Positions 54,326-62,998 of a stretch of 64,000 nucleotides of DNA are shown one piece after another. The DNA lies in assembly GCF_031921685.1 (NCBI RefSeq), contig NZ_JAPDHU010000001.1:310001-374000 (forward strand), given 5' to 3'. Positions within the stretch are counted from its first letter, which is position 1; each line of letters starts with the position of its first letter. The notes beneath the pieces were generated by a model. The model did not search any database and was not told the DNA's origin. It saw only the letters and a program-made list of their open reading frames with translations. The position numbers and the translations under genes are program-made. This DNA comes from Terripilifer sp031921685 (GTDB lineage: Bacteria > Pseudomonadota > Alphaproteobacteria > Rhizobiales > Beijerinckiaceae).

Positions 54326-55195
54326 ATGAAAGGTATTATCCTGGCTGGGGGCACGGGTACGCGATTGCACCCGATTACGACGGTCGTTAGCAAGCAATTG
54401 CTGCCTGTTTACGATAAGCCTATGATCTTTTATCCCTTATCAACTCTGATGCTTGCCGATATCCGCGACATCTTAGTGATTACGACGGCGGAGGATAGCA
54501 AAGCTTTTCAGAATTTACTCGGTGACGGCTCTCAGTTGGGGCTTCAATTCTCTTACGCAATCCAAGCGAAACCACGCGGTTTGGCTGATGCTTTCATTGT
54601 TGGCCGCAACTTTGTCGGGACCGACAGGGTCGCGTTAGTTCTTGGCGATAATATCTTCTACGGTCACGGTTTGGCTGGTGAGCTGGCAAAAGCAACCACA
54701 AGATCGATAGGTGCTACCGTATTTGGTTATGTTGTAAACGATCCCTCACGATACGGGGTTGTTGAACTAGACGCTAATGGCGCAGTCGTTTCGATCGAAG
54801 AAAAGCCTCAGAAACCTAAATCGAATCTCGCCGTAACAGGACTTTATTTCTACGATAATTCAGTTCTTGATATTGCTGCTAATGTAAGGCCATCGCCGCG
54901 CGGCGAAATAGAAATCACTGACGTCAACCGCGCTTATCTTGAGCGTGGTAATTTACATGTCCAGGTCATGGGACGTGGCTTTGCATGGCTTGATACTGGC
55001 ACTCACGATAGCTTGTTAGAAGCCGCGCAATTCATCGAGGTACTGGAAAAACGACAGGGCCTAAAGATTGCCTGTCCCGAAGAGATCGCTTGGCGCAAAG
55101 GTCTGATCGATAGCGAACAACTCGCGAGAATTGCTACTCGATTTGGTAATTCGGGGTATGGCCGTTACTTGGCAAAGTTATTGACGGAGCATTGA
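54326..55195 (+). CDS. rfbA: Glucose-1-phosphate thymidylyltransferase
   Basis: A 289-residue nucleotidyltransferase, MKGIILAGGTGTRLHP start motif and ALVLGDNIFYG catalytic loop. It makes dTDP-glucose. GAGG precedes the ATG. It ends the rfb operon; gene order C-B-D-A. A 94-base gap separates it from ugd. Confidence 0.97.
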   Translation: MKGIILAGGTGTRLHPITTVVSKQLLPVYDKPMIFYPLSTLMLADIRDILVITTAEDSKAFQNLLGDGSQLGLQFSYAIQAKPRGLADAFIVGRNFVGTDRVALVLGDNIFYGHGLAGELAKATTRSIGATVFGYVVNDPSRYGVVELDANGAVVSIEEKPQKPKSNLAVTGLYFYDNSVLDIAANVRPSPRGEIEITDVNRAYLERGNLHVQVMGRGFAWLDTGTHDSLLEAAQFIEVLEKRQGLKIACPEEIAWRKGLIDSEQLARIATRFGNSGYGRYLAKLLTEH

Positions 55196-55289
55196 CGTAC
55201 TTTCTCACTCACTATGTCCGAAAAACAGTGGCGCCCAGAGTACTTGCCCGCTGTCACCTGTCTTTCGGCCGCAATATGGAGCTCAAAGC

Positions 55290-56600
55290 GTGCGGATAGC
55301 GATGGTTGGTGCTGGCTATGTCGGCTTGGTATCGGGTGCTTGCTTTGCGGACTTTGGCCATGACGTCGTTTGCGTCGATAAGGATTCGAAAAAAATTGAG
55401 GCTCTAGAAGCTGGCGATATTCCGATCTTCGAACCCGGACTTAAGGAAATTGTGGCCGCCAATGCTGCCGTAGGTCGTCTCTCCTTTTCAACCGATCTAG
55501 CAACAGCGGTATCTGGAGCAGATGCTATCTTTATCGCAGTTGGCACACCTTCACGTCGTGGTGACGGCTTCGCCGACCTTTCGTATGTCTATGCTGCAGC
55601 CCGTGAAATTGCAGCCGCAATAGACGGTTATACCGTTGTCATAACAAAATCGACGGTCCCGGTCGGAACAGGTGACGAAGTTGAGCGCATCATGCGAGAA
55701 TTGCGCCCCGAGGCGGAGTTCTCCGTCGTCTCCAATCCTGAGTTTCTACGTGAAGGCGCTGCAATCGAAGACTTCAAGCGGCCAGATAGAATTGTCATCG
55801 GCGCCGACGATGAGCGTGGTGCTCACATCGTTGCCGAGCTCTATCGGCCACTCTATCTCAATGCAGCACCCGTTTTGACAACGAAGCGGCGAACGGCCGA
55901 GCTGACCAAATATGCTGCCAATGCATTCCTCGCAATGAAGATCACTTTCATCAATGAAATGGCAGATCTGTGCGAGCATGTCGGAGCTGACGTTCAGGAT
56001 ATCGCACTGGGAATCGGGCTCGACAACAGGATCGGCCGAAAGTTTTTACATCCTGGGCCCGGCTACGGCGGTTCATGTTTTCCGAAAGATACAGTCGCGC
56101 TCGCCAAGACAGCACAGAACAACGGATCGCCGCTCCGCCTTGTTGAAACCGTCGTCGCTGTCAACGATCAACGTCGCGTAGTTATGGCCCGCAAGATTGT
56201 CGCGGCCTGCGGCGGCTCCGTGCGTGGCAAGCTGATCGCAATCCTTGGCCTGACGTTCAAGCCCAATACAGACGATATGCGCGAGGCACCAGCGATTGCC
56301 ATCATTAGAGCCCTGCAAGACAACGGCGCTCGCATCTGCGCTTTTGACCCTGAAGGCATGGCCAATGCGAGAGCCGTTCTGGATGACGTCGAATATGCCT
56401 CGGATGTCTACGCATGCGCGCAGAGCGCGGATGCACTGGTTCTCATGACGGAATGGAATTCCTTCCGCGCACTCGATCTGCATCGCATCAAAACCGCGAT
56501 GGCTGGCAATGTCATTGTCGATCTACGCAATGTCTATCGCCCTGAAGAAATGATTCCCCATGGCTTTTCGTACATGAGTGTCGGACGACATATCGCCTAG
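55290..56600 (+). CDS. ugd: UDP-glucose 6-dehydrogenase
   Basis: A 436-residue enzyme: N-terminal MRIAMVGAGYVGLVSG, the central KYAANAFLAMKITFINE helix, and the catalytic cysteine in GGSCFPKD. It oxidises UDP-glucose to UDP-glucuronate, the donor for uronic-acid sugars. It starts at GTG with GGAG nine bases upstream. With the PL5-like lyase nearby, it suggests that the surface polymer contains uronic acid. Confidence 0.96.
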   Translation: MRIAMVGAGYVGLVSGACFADFGHDVVCVDKDSKKIEALEAGDIPIFEPGLKEIVAANAAVGRLSFSTDLATAVSGADAIFIAVGTPSRRGDGFADLSYVYAAAREIAAAIDGYTVVITKSTVPVGTGDEVERIMRELRPEAEFSVVSNPEFLREGAAIEDFKRPDRIVIGADDERGAHIVAELYRPLYLNAAPVLTTKRRTAELTKYAANAFLAMKITFINEMADLCEHVGADVQDIALGIGLDNRIGRKFLHPGPGYGGSCFPKDTVALAKTAQNNGSPLRLVETVVAVNDQRRVVMARKIVAACGGSVRGKLIAILGLTFKPNTDDMREAPAIAIIRALQDNGARICAFDPEGMANARAVLDDVEYASDVYACAQSADALVLMTEWNSFRALDLHRIKTAMAGNVIVDLRNVYRPEEMIPHGFSYMSVGRHIA

Positions 56601-56634
56601 CCTGTCCGGCCCAATGCGTCGATGCTTTCCAAGA

Positions 56635-56663
56635 AAAGAGCCCGCCATCAGGCGGGCTTTTTT
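56635..56663. terminator. Bidirectional rho-independent terminator
   Basis: A 7-base GC-rich stem, GCCCGCC (56640-56646) and GGCGGGC (56651-56657), is followed by TTTTTT on the plus strand. On the minus strand TCTTTTCTT follows it. It lies between convergent ugd and the small gene at 56692. Confidence 0.88.
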
Positions 56664-56691
56664 GAAAATTTAAACAAGGTGCAATTGTCAG

Positions 56692-56880
56692 CTAAGAGGC
56701 TTTTCTCGACGGGTCGAAGGGCTTATTTTTTTCGCCCGTGGATTGATCTCTTGTAAAGTAGCCGCGCTTTCCAAGCCACTTCTTGAAGACATCATCTTTC
56801 AGATGCTCGTTCCAAGAACTATCCGATATCTGGCCCGAAAGACGACAGGCCAGCAGAGCTGCATAGTCGCTCATATCCAT
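56692..56880 (-). CDS. Small conserved protein (62 aa), paralog of the one at 25.6 kb
   Basis: A 62-residue protein. Its first 36 residues (ACRLSGQISDSSW, EHLKDDVFKKWL) match the 48-residue protein at 25647-25793; the C-terminal basic/polar tail differs. AGAGGAT is best spaced for the third codon (ATG at 56874). The two copies lie at opposite edges of the polysaccharide locus, each after a glycan gene. The function is unknown; a short amphipathic Trp-bearing helix suggests interaction with a membrane or a partner protein. Confidence 0.75.
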   Translation of the reverse strand: MDMSDYAALLACRLSGQISDSSWNEHLKDDVFKKWLGKRGYFTRDQSTGEKNKPFDPSRKAS

Positions 56881-56908
56881 ATCCTCTTACTTGGCCAGCT
56901 TCTTTGTA

Positions 56909-56929
56909 TGTAGGTATAGTTTACCTACA
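56909..56929. promoter_or_regulatory. Inverted repeat, candidate operator
   Basis: A perfect 8-base repeat, TGTAGGTA (56909-56916) and TACCTACA (56922-56929), with a five-base spacer lies 29 bases upstream of the small gene at 56692. An XRE regulator gene is 300 bases away and could bind it. The upstream region of that regulator has a similar TATAGTT core, not a full repeat. Confidence 0.35.
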
Positions 56930-57231
56930 ATCAAGGCGGCGCGAGTTTGGGGCAGGAATAACAATGTTATCGATCTACTGCCCTGCCCTCACGTCTATCG
57001 CCTTTTACCCCGGTATTTGGAGCATGGTTTCACCGTCGAGCGAGGCGGCGAGACTCGCTAGTATACGGAGAGAAATCTTCTGCTACCGGCTGCGCGATTA
57101 ATAAACAACGCGGCCTAATCATTGTTCGCGTGCCAGCGGATCTAATCTTATCGGCACCAGTAAATTGAGCAGGATTATTTCGGAAATTTGTTTTTCATAA
57201 TAAAGGCGGTTTGCTCGCCATGCCGTGTCCC
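56930..57231. other. Region with only a doubtful small ORF
   Basis: About 300 bases without an established gene. One 45-codon frame on the plus strand (56964-57101) has a good AGGA ribosome site before ATG, but no recognisable domain, and is left unassigned. No RNA gene recognised. Confidence 0.4.
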
Positions 57232-57453
57232 TTAGTCTGTGTTCCCATCAGATCTCAGCAGATCTACGGGACTGACGCCTAACGCACGGGCGAGTTCGTA
57301 TAGCGTAATCACTGTTGGATTGCGTTGGCCCCGCTCAAGCCCACTTAGATACTGCTGACTTATTCCCGAGCGCTCCGCGACCGCTTCCTGCGTCAGGCCC
57401 TTCTTCTGACGCAGCCGGGCGAAATTTCTGCCAACCAATTTGCGCATATCCAT
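57232..57453 (-). CDS. XRE-family transcriptional regulator
   Basis: A 73-residue single helix-turn-helix protein (VGRNFARLRQKKGLTQEAVAERSG, QQYLSGLERG, LYELARALG). ATG at 57453 is preferred; a TTG six bases upstream is weaker. It is divergent from the PAP2 gene with about 80 bases between, and may control that gene or the nearby small gene through the repeat at 56909. Confidence 0.88.
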   Translation of the reverse strand: MDMRKLVGRNFARLRQKKGLTQEAVAERSGISQQYLSGLERGQRNPTVITLYELARALGVSPVDLLRSDGNTD

Positions 57454-57535
57454 GCACAAAGGCTTCGCAGTTTACACATTTTAAGTTTATCAACTATAGT
57501 ATGTATTCCATCCAGACTGTGGGCGGCGTTCCGCT

Positions 57536-58555
57536 ATGGCTCGTTTTGAAGGATGGAGAAATGCAGTGCAGCTGAGCAGTTATAATTATGCTCGAGTGCG
57601 CATGCCGGATTTGGCTTCGGCACGTAGTGTTTTGCGCGCCCTATTCGGCCTGATGATCTTCTTGCTCATGGCGGGCACACCGATCAGTTCGGTTAAAACT
57701 GATATGTCCCATCTCTCAGCAATAGGGTTCATTCTCGTCATTTTTCTGCTCGCCATGATGTATGGCCGCGTACGTAGAATGCTCCCCCTAGAATTGATCT
57801 GCGAATGCTGGGTGATCGGCATAGCGGCGTCTATTATGGCTATCATGCTGAGTTATGTTGTCGCCTCGTTCAATCAGCCTATGGCGGATGATTTGCTGAA
57901 GGTTCTTGACCGTGCCTTGGGATTTGATTGGGTAAGTTATGCAAAAGCGGTTGATACTTCGCCGTTCTTGGTAAAATGGTTTTTCCATGCGTATGCTTCT
58001 ATGGCAAAGCAGCTTCTATTCATCCCGGTTTTGCTAATAGTTATCAGGCAGGCGCCGAGAGCCTATGTCATGCTGGCATCCTTCCTTTTGATGGTGCTGA
58101 TTTCATGCTTTATCTTCATTTGGATGCCAGCCAGCGGCGCGTTCGATTCTTCAGGAATGCAGCCTAGTGAGCTTACAAGCATCCGAGCCGCTGACGTTTA
58201 CAGTTGGGTTCCAAAGCTTTTGGCCGTTCGGGCGGCGGAAACTTTTGAGTTCGACCTTGCTCGCGCAGGCGGCATTATCAGTATGCCATCGGTCCATGCG
58301 GGCACCGCGCTGATCTGCGCTTGGGCTGGCTGGCGAGTGCCGGTGATTAAATATTTTTTGGTGGCTTGGAACCTATTTATGTCCGCTTCGACCATCTTTG
58401 TTGGTAGCCACTACTTGGTCGATATTCTGGCGGGATGGGTGGTTGGAGCGTTGGCGATTTATGGTGTGCTTCTCGCGTGTCGGTGGCATGAAAGCCAGCG
58501 CGACCGGACTACCAATATTGAACCTGGCGCCACAAACTTCGAAGTTAACGCCTAA
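57536..58555 (+). CDS. PAP2-superfamily membrane phosphatase/phosphotransferase (Aur1/inositol type)
   Basis: A 339-residue membrane protein with about six hydrophobic helices. The C-terminal PAP2 motifs are visible: ISMPSVHAG (the SxH motif) and FVGSHYLVDILAGW (the H-x3-D motif), which bear the catalytic histidines. The form matches PAP2_3/Aur1-type enzymes that move phospho-groups between lipid head groups. It may act on lipid carriers or phospholipid; the substrate is unknown. It is the last gene before the phage-derived region. Confidence 0.8.
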   Translation: MARFEGWRNAVQLSSYNYARVRMPDLASARSVLRALFGLMIFLLMAGTPISSVKTDMSHLSAIGFILVIFLLAMMYGRVRRMLPLELICECWVIGIAASIMAIMLSYVVASFNQPMADDLLKVLDRALGFDWVSYAKAVDTSPFLVKWFFHAYASMAKQLLFIPVLLIVIRQAPRAYVMLASFLLMVLISCFIFIWMPASGAFDSSGMQPSELTSIRAADVYSWVPKLLAVRAAETFEFDLARAGGIISMPSVHAGTALICAWAGWRVPVIKYFLVAWNLFMSASTIFVGSHYLVDILAGWVVGALAIYGVLLACRWHESQRDRTTNIEPGATNFEVNA

Positions 58556-58804
58556 TTTAAGAGCCTGCAGCGGTGTCGTACGCGCAGGTGTACCGAATGC
58601 GGCTTTTCGGGGCGATGCCGATTGAGCTCTCGATACTCCAAAGACTTAGCTCAAACGGCACCGACTACAAATAGGAAGTCACCCTCACCAAGGAACGCAG
58701 TTCAGAAATTAACGGTGCTACGACGTAGGAAGAGATGGCATCGTTATCGATATAGGATCAATAAGGCAGAACATGAAACTCGGCATAACAACGCAGGCCG
58801 ATAA
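58556..58804. other. Intergenic region at the edge of the phage-derived segment
   Basis: About 250 bases with no gene. It is the probable left border of the phage-like region. No attachment-site direct repeat or tRNA was recognised here. Confidence 0.45.
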
Positions 58805-59722
58805 TTATGCATTGTTCCGCTCCATCTGAGGCGACGTGCTTTCGATCTGTGCGCTTTCCGTCTCGACGCTCCGATTCAAATTTTCCTGCCCCCTACTTTC
58901 AGTCCATAACTCAGCAGCATGGCTCAAAGGGTCGATCTTGTGACGCTCCCACCAGCCCTCTTCATGTCCTGCCATATGCAGTTCGCTATGGTGGATGGAG
59001 CAAAGCGGCACGGTAAATTCATCACTGACTTTCCGCCCCAGCGCACGTGGCTGCGAGAAACGGATATGATGTGCCTGGGACGGGGCTCTCCCGCAGATTA
59101 GACAAGCATGCCCTGCGACGAACCGGAGATGGTCCTTGTTGCGAATGCGCTTAGGCTCACCAAGGGTGAGTTCGCTCTTATCGATACGACCCGGCACATG
59201 CACCGGCAGATAGGCGACCGTTCGGCCAGGCGCTGGCGGCACCGACGAGGCCTCAACCTCTACCGGTACATCTTTGGCCTTGCGCCCGCGCGGTGGTACT
59301 TCGCGTTTCTCGCCGTAAAGCGAAAGCCCAAAAGAATTCCCAAAGGTGCAAAGCGCTCTCTTGGTGGCGTCCGTCTCTGCAGCTTTGGATGCCTTTTCAT
59401 GCGCCTGCCCCACTGTAGAGGCTATACCTTCCGCCATACCAAGTCCCTCCCGGACGATTGTACGGCCCCCGGCCCGCACCGTGACCCGCACCTTCGCGGA
59501 ATAAACCGCCAGGAAACGCTGATCGCCGGCTTTTTGCAGAACGCAGTGGCTCGAGACCGTCTCGCGATCCCAGCCGTCAAAACCAAAGATCCGGTTGGCT
59601 TCCGCGACGACGTGCCAGCCTTCCAGATAATTCAGGGTCTTGCCGTCTACATCCCGCTGTTTGATGTCTTTGGCTTTGACGGCAGTCTTGAGAGCCTTGA
59701 CCTGGGCATCAGTGAAACTCAT
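58805..59722 (-). CDS. Rad52-type single-strand annealing protein fused to HNH-like domain
   Basis: A 305-residue protein. Residues about 1-140 are a Rad52/Rad22 annealing domain: GWHVVAEANRIFGFDGW, VYSAKVRVTVRAGG, then the DATKRALCTFGNSFG helix. Residues about 200-265 form an HNH-like zinc unit of DUF968 type: C207, C210, H218-H219, C241, H244-H245, H249. Phage Rad52-type proteins anneal DNA during recombination. Its start overlaps the stop of the Gp157-like gene by one base (TGATG). The fusion with a nuclease-like domain is uncommon. Confidence 0.85.
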   Translation of the reverse strand: MSFTDAQVKALKTAVKAKDIKQRDVDGKTLNYLEGWHVVAEANRIFGFDGWDRETVSSHCVLQKAGDQRFLAVYSAKVRVTVRAGGRTIVREGLGMAEGIASTVGQAHEKASKAAETDATKRALCTFGNSFGLSLYGEKREVPPRGRKAKDVPVEVEASSVPPAPGRTVAYLPVHVPGRIDKSELTLGEPKRIRNKDHLRFVAGHACLICGRAPSQAHHIRFSQPRALGRKVSDEFTVPLCSIHHSELHMAGHEEGWWERHKIDPLSHAAELWTESRGQENLNRSVETESAQIESTSPQMERNNA

Positions 59723-60225
59723 CAGGCGCTCCTCAAAGCAAGAGTGGTCCGCGCTGGCGCCAAACGGGCACCGGGAACGTCTTGACCATTGCTGATCGCC
59801 GCAAGGATCGCCCGCTTATCCGGTTTTGGCGCCTGCTCCACCAGGAACACGCTCGGAAGCGCGGTCTCATTGTCGATTTCAACGCTGGGCGGCGCTTTGC
59901 GCAAAGACGCGGTAAAATCCGGCTGCATGATCTTGGGCAAAGCGCAGCTTTGCATCACGTCCAAAACCATCTGGCGCTTGCTCACGACCCGCTCTTCAAA
60001 CCGGGTGTAGCGCTGGCGCATGGCGTCGATGCGCTCTTTCAGCGCTTTCGCCATGGCTTCGTCCTCCAAAATGGAGCGGGCGACGACCACCAGGATCTCG
60101 TTGAGATCGGTTGCACCCTCTAACGTGTCGGCTAGCGTGTTTTCATCGATGTCGGGATAGAGATCGAGCAAACGCCGCTTGATTTCGACGTGCTTTGCCT
60201 GCTCATACTCAAGCTGCACTAGCAT
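59722..60225 (-). CDS. Siphovirus Gp157-like protein
   Basis: A 167-residue protein, largely helical with a coiled-coil middle (SILEDEAMAKALKERIDAM) followed by QRYTRFEERVVSKRQMV, matching the Gp157 family of phage early genes often beside recombinases. The role is unknown; it may aid DNA replication or resistance. It is upstream of the Rad52-HNH gene and divergent from an XRE repressor. Confidence 0.8.
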   Translation of the reverse strand: MLVQLEYEQAKHVEIKRRLLDLYPDIDENTLADTLEGATDLNEILVVVARSILEDEAMAKALKERIDAMRQRYTRFEERVVSKRQMVLDVMQSCALPKIMQPDFTASLRKAPPSVEIDNETALPSVFLVEQAPKPDKRAILAAISNGQDVPGARLAPARTTLALRSA

Positions 60226-60243
60226 TTACGCTACTCCTCACCT

Positions 60244-60274
60244 TGCTGTATGATATTTTTTATATCATACAGCA
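60244..60274. promoter_or_regulatory. 13-base-pair palindrome, XRE repressor operator
   Basis: TGCTGTATGATAT (60244-60256) is exactly complemented by ATATCATACAGCA (60262-60274), with a TTTTT spacer. It lies in the 88-base gap between the Gp157-like gene and the XRE gene, 18 bases from the former's start. Perfect 13-base dyad and position fit a phage repressor operator. Confidence 0.6.
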
Positions 60275-60313
60275 GTAGAAGTCGATATCGATTCCCACCG
60301 AAAGGGCCTGAAA

Positions 60314-60547
60314 ATGACGACCGAGCAGATCAAGGCTGCGCGTATGTTACTGGGTTGGGATCAAGTTGAATTAGCCAAAAGGGCCGGTCTGGGCGTAGCA
60401 ACCTTACGCCGGCTGGAGGCCATCCCGGGGCCTGCGCAAGGCACACAAGTGTCCCTTGATAAGATCGCAAAGGCGTTGACCGATGCCGGGGTTCGGTTCT
60501 TGCCCCAAACCAAAGTGGCCGGCATCGGTGTGCGCCTAACCGCATGA
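60314..60547 (+). CDS. XRE-family phage-type repressor
   Basis: A 77-residue helix-turn-helix protein (TEQIKAARMLLGWDQVELAKRAGLGVATLRRLEA). AAAGG precedes the ATG. It is divergent from the recombination genes, with the palindrome in between, and is the likely repressor of the minus-strand early operon. It ends before the ParB-MTase gene, which converges on it. Confidence 0.88.
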   Translation: MTTEQIKAARMLLGWDQVELAKRAGLGVATLRRLEAIPGPAQGTQVSLDKIAKALTDAGVRFLPQTKVAGIGVRLTA

Positions 60548-60555
60548 TTTGCTCG

Positions 60556-61956
60556 TTATGACCAGTTGCCAGGCGCCTGGGGCGGCGTAGCGGGCACTAC
60601 GATAGGAGCGGGTTCACTCACCTTTTTGATCGCTTTGCCTCCTGTCTCTGTTTCCCAGCGCCGAATAACAACGTCGATGTAACGGGGATCGAGATCGAGG
60701 CCGACGCAGCGACGTCCTGTTTGCTCCGCGGCCATCAATGTCGATCCAGAGCCGAGGAAGGCATCAAATATCCAATCGCTTTGATGGGTTACGTCGATGA
60801 TAAATTCCTTCAACATGGCGACTGGCTTCACCGTCGGATGATCTTTCAAGCCTTTGCGGGCATCTGAGCCAATGCTTGATGCGCCTGGATGCGTCCAGAG
60901 ATTGGAACGTGATCTTCCGTTTTTACCTAGCCGTATATTGTTGATATGGGGCTTGCTGCCGTTCCTATAGAGCTGCAGAAACTCGTGCTGCGAGCGATAG
61001 AAGCTTCCCAAACCCGGCGCCGTTTTGCCCCATACGATCGTATTCAGGTGAGCAAATTCATTATGTAAAGCGGCGCGTGTGATTTGATGGGATGTGCGCC
61101 AATCACAAAACACAGCAGCGAGGGCTCCGTCCGCCATAAAATTGCGCGACAACCAGAGCCACTTTTGAACGAAGACCAAGAACTCATCGCTCGACATCTC
61201 CCCCGATCCTTGGAGAAAATCTCTTGTATGGGTCGTCGATATTTCGCTTGCCGGAAGATTATAGGGTGGATCGTGAAGTGCGAGTTGCAGATCTTTCCCG
61301 CTCAACAGGAGAGATACAAATTGCTCATCCGTTGCATTTCCACATCCGATCAGATGATCTCCCAATTGGAAGATATCCCCTAATTGAGCGATTGCTGGCT
61401 GCTCCGGTGATGGTTCTATGGGACCTGTCTCGATCCCATCAACCTCATCCTCCAACATAATCTGGTCTACTTCGATCTCAGAAAACCCAGCCACCTCGAT
61501 CGGCGCGCCAAGGCTGATGAGCTCTTCGAATTCCACCTTGAGTTCCTCAATCGACCATTCCGCTTCTTGAGGTAGTTTATTCGCAGCGAGGCGCAAAAGG
61601 CGCAGCTCTTCGGCGGTTGCATCGTAAACAACGACACAATGCATGTGTTTGATCCCGAGACGTTTGGCTGCGTGCCATCTCGATACGCCATCAATAATAT
61701 TACCTGCTGGATCGATGAGAATCGGCACACGGAAGCCCATCGTCCGTATCAGTTCACATAGCCGATCGATCTGATGCTTCTGATTTTTGCGAAGGGTTCG
61801 CGTTGGCGGCGAGAGGTCCGCTATAGCACGTGTCTCTGGCAGACACTGCGGCATGATATCATTTCGAGGAGGTAATCCCTTGGCTCGCATATGCGCCATA
61901 TTGCGGCGTCTCGTCTGCTTGTCCGCGTGCGATTTCTTAAGATCAGAAGGTAACAT
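60556..61956 (-). CDS. ParB-like domain fused to beta-class DNA methyltransferase
   Basis: A 466-residue protein. Residues about 40-165 form a ParB/Srx-type nuclease-like domain (NIIDGVSRWHAAKRLG). A DNA methyltransferase follows: DPPYN at 229-233, then HPTVKPVAML and FDAFLGSGST at about 398-406, in the order of beta-class N4/N6 enzymes. Start ATG at 61956 has GGAG eight bases upstream and begins one base after the TerL-like stop. It probably modifies adenine or cytosine in phage or host DNA; no partner restriction enzyme is seen. Confidence 0.88.
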   Translation of the reverse strand: MLPSDLKKSHADKQTRRRNMAHMRAKGLPPRNDIMPQCLPETRAIADLSPPTRTLRKNQKHQIDRLCELIRTMGFRVPILIDPAGNIIDGVSRWHAAKRLGIKHMHCVVVYDATAEELRLLRLAANKLPQEAEWSIEELKVEFEELISLGAPIEVAGFSEIEVDQIMLEDEVDGIETGPIEPSPEQPAIAQLGDIFQLGDHLIGCGNATDEQFVSLLLSGKDLQLALHDPPYNLPASEISTTHTRDFLQGSGEMSSDEFLVFVQKWLWLSRNFMADGALAAVFCDWRTSHQITRAALHNEFAHLNTIVWGKTAPGLGSFYRSQHEFLQLYRNGSKPHINNIRLGKNGRSRSNLWTHPGASSIGSDARKGLKDHPTVKPVAMLKEFIIDVTHQSDWIFDAFLGSGSTLMAAEQTGRRCVGLDLDPRYIDVVIRRWETETGGKAIKKVSEPAPIVVPATPPQAPGNWS

Positions 61957-61957
61957 T

Positions 61958-62998
61958 TCAAATCTCCGCTGATGGATATTTTTCAAAGTAGTCGTGGATG
62001 ACTTCATAGATCTTTGGAGACTGTGGCCGCATTTGAAAGACGAATTCCAACGTCTGAGCGATCGTTAGGTTACGCAGGACTTGAGCCGGTAATTCGGGAA
62101 GGTATGGATCGGGCTTGCCTAACGGCATCTGCAAATATCGACTGATAAACTCGACACTCCCGACCTGGCGCAGGATGTCGATTTGGTCGCTGAAGGGACA
62201 GAGCTCTTCGCAGAGAATATGATATTCAGGGCAATCCCAGGTTTTTCTGGGCATCGAATACGTGATGGGGCGGGTCGTTACGGATTGCCAGACGAGCTGG
62301 AGGCTCTCTTCGTAACGCATGGGGCCTTTATGAACCTGCACGGACGAATGCTCGACACCGAAAGCTACCGCGATATCGTTCATGCTCATCAGCGAGTTTA
62401 TAAGCAGAATCTGCTTTTTGCGACGAGTTGAAAGCAAATTCTGTCGCACATACTGCTGCGCGGCTGCGGCTTTCCAATCAACTCGCGCATTGTCCGGCTT
62501 CTGGGGTTCGTCCAGAATAATCGTATCAACGTCTTCGGCATTAAACGGGCTTCCAAAGACGTGAAAATCCAGCGTACCGCCTTCAAGGAACAGGAAGCGG
62601 CGAGATTTTCTTTGATAGGACAGACGCGGAAAAATAAAGCGCATCCGCCGCAGTGATAGCAATCGTTCGGTCAAATCAATGAGCGCCGATACAGCTTCGC
62701 GGTCCGCTACCAAATAGGCAATCCGCCGCCCCGCGTAACGCCCTGCGAGGTGCAGTGCCATCGTAAGTGCCAGGGTGGTCCGAAAATGACCGGGCGGAAG
62801 ATGAAGCAGAAGATTCTGCTGCACCTGCCCGTCGGCCCACGAATCCAGATAGTGCCAAATGAAATCGAAACATTCATTGTCCTCGAGATGAATGTAGCGA
62901 TCACCCACCAGCTCACGCATCAGCATGCGAGAGAATCCCGAATACTTGCTTCGATAGATCCATTTGGCAGTGGTTGTTTCGAGCGCCGACCTCTTCAT
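61958..62998 (-). CDS. Terminase-large-subunit-like ATPase without nuclease domain
   Basis: A 346-residue protein similar to the ATPase part of phage TerL. The Walker A-like segment LPPGHFRTT (67-75) is in the place of PPRHGKS; the lysine is replaced by R73. Walker B is TIILDEPQ (159-166). The usual TerL C-terminal RNase H-like nuclease is missing: the protein ends near 346 residues while full TerL is usually 450-550. It starts at an ATGA overlap with the DUF5681-like gene. It may be an ATPase of a satellite or a reduced packaging motor. Confidence 0.75.
   Translation of the reverse strand: MKRSALETTTAKWIYRSKYSGFSRMLMRELVGDRYIHLEDNECFDFIWHYLDSWADGQVQQNLLLHLPPGHFRTTLALTMALHLAGRYAGRRIAYLVADREAVSALIDLTERLLSLRRMRFIFPRLSYQRKSRRFLFLEGGTLDFHVFGSPFNAEDVDTIILDEPQKPDNARVDWKAAAAQQYVRQNLLSTRRKKQILLINSLMSMNDIAVAFGVEHSSVQVHKGPMRYEESLQLVWQSVTTRPITYSMPRKTWDCPEYHILCEELCPFSDQIDILRQVGSVEFISRYLQMPLGKPDPYLPELPAQVLRNLTIAQTLEFVFQMRPQSPKIYEVIHDYFEKYPSAEI

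Noticed and set aside
56964..57101. 45-residue plus-strand ORF with a good AGGA ribosome site
   Set aside because: No recognisable domain or second copy was seen; a good ribosome site alone is not enough to call it a gene.
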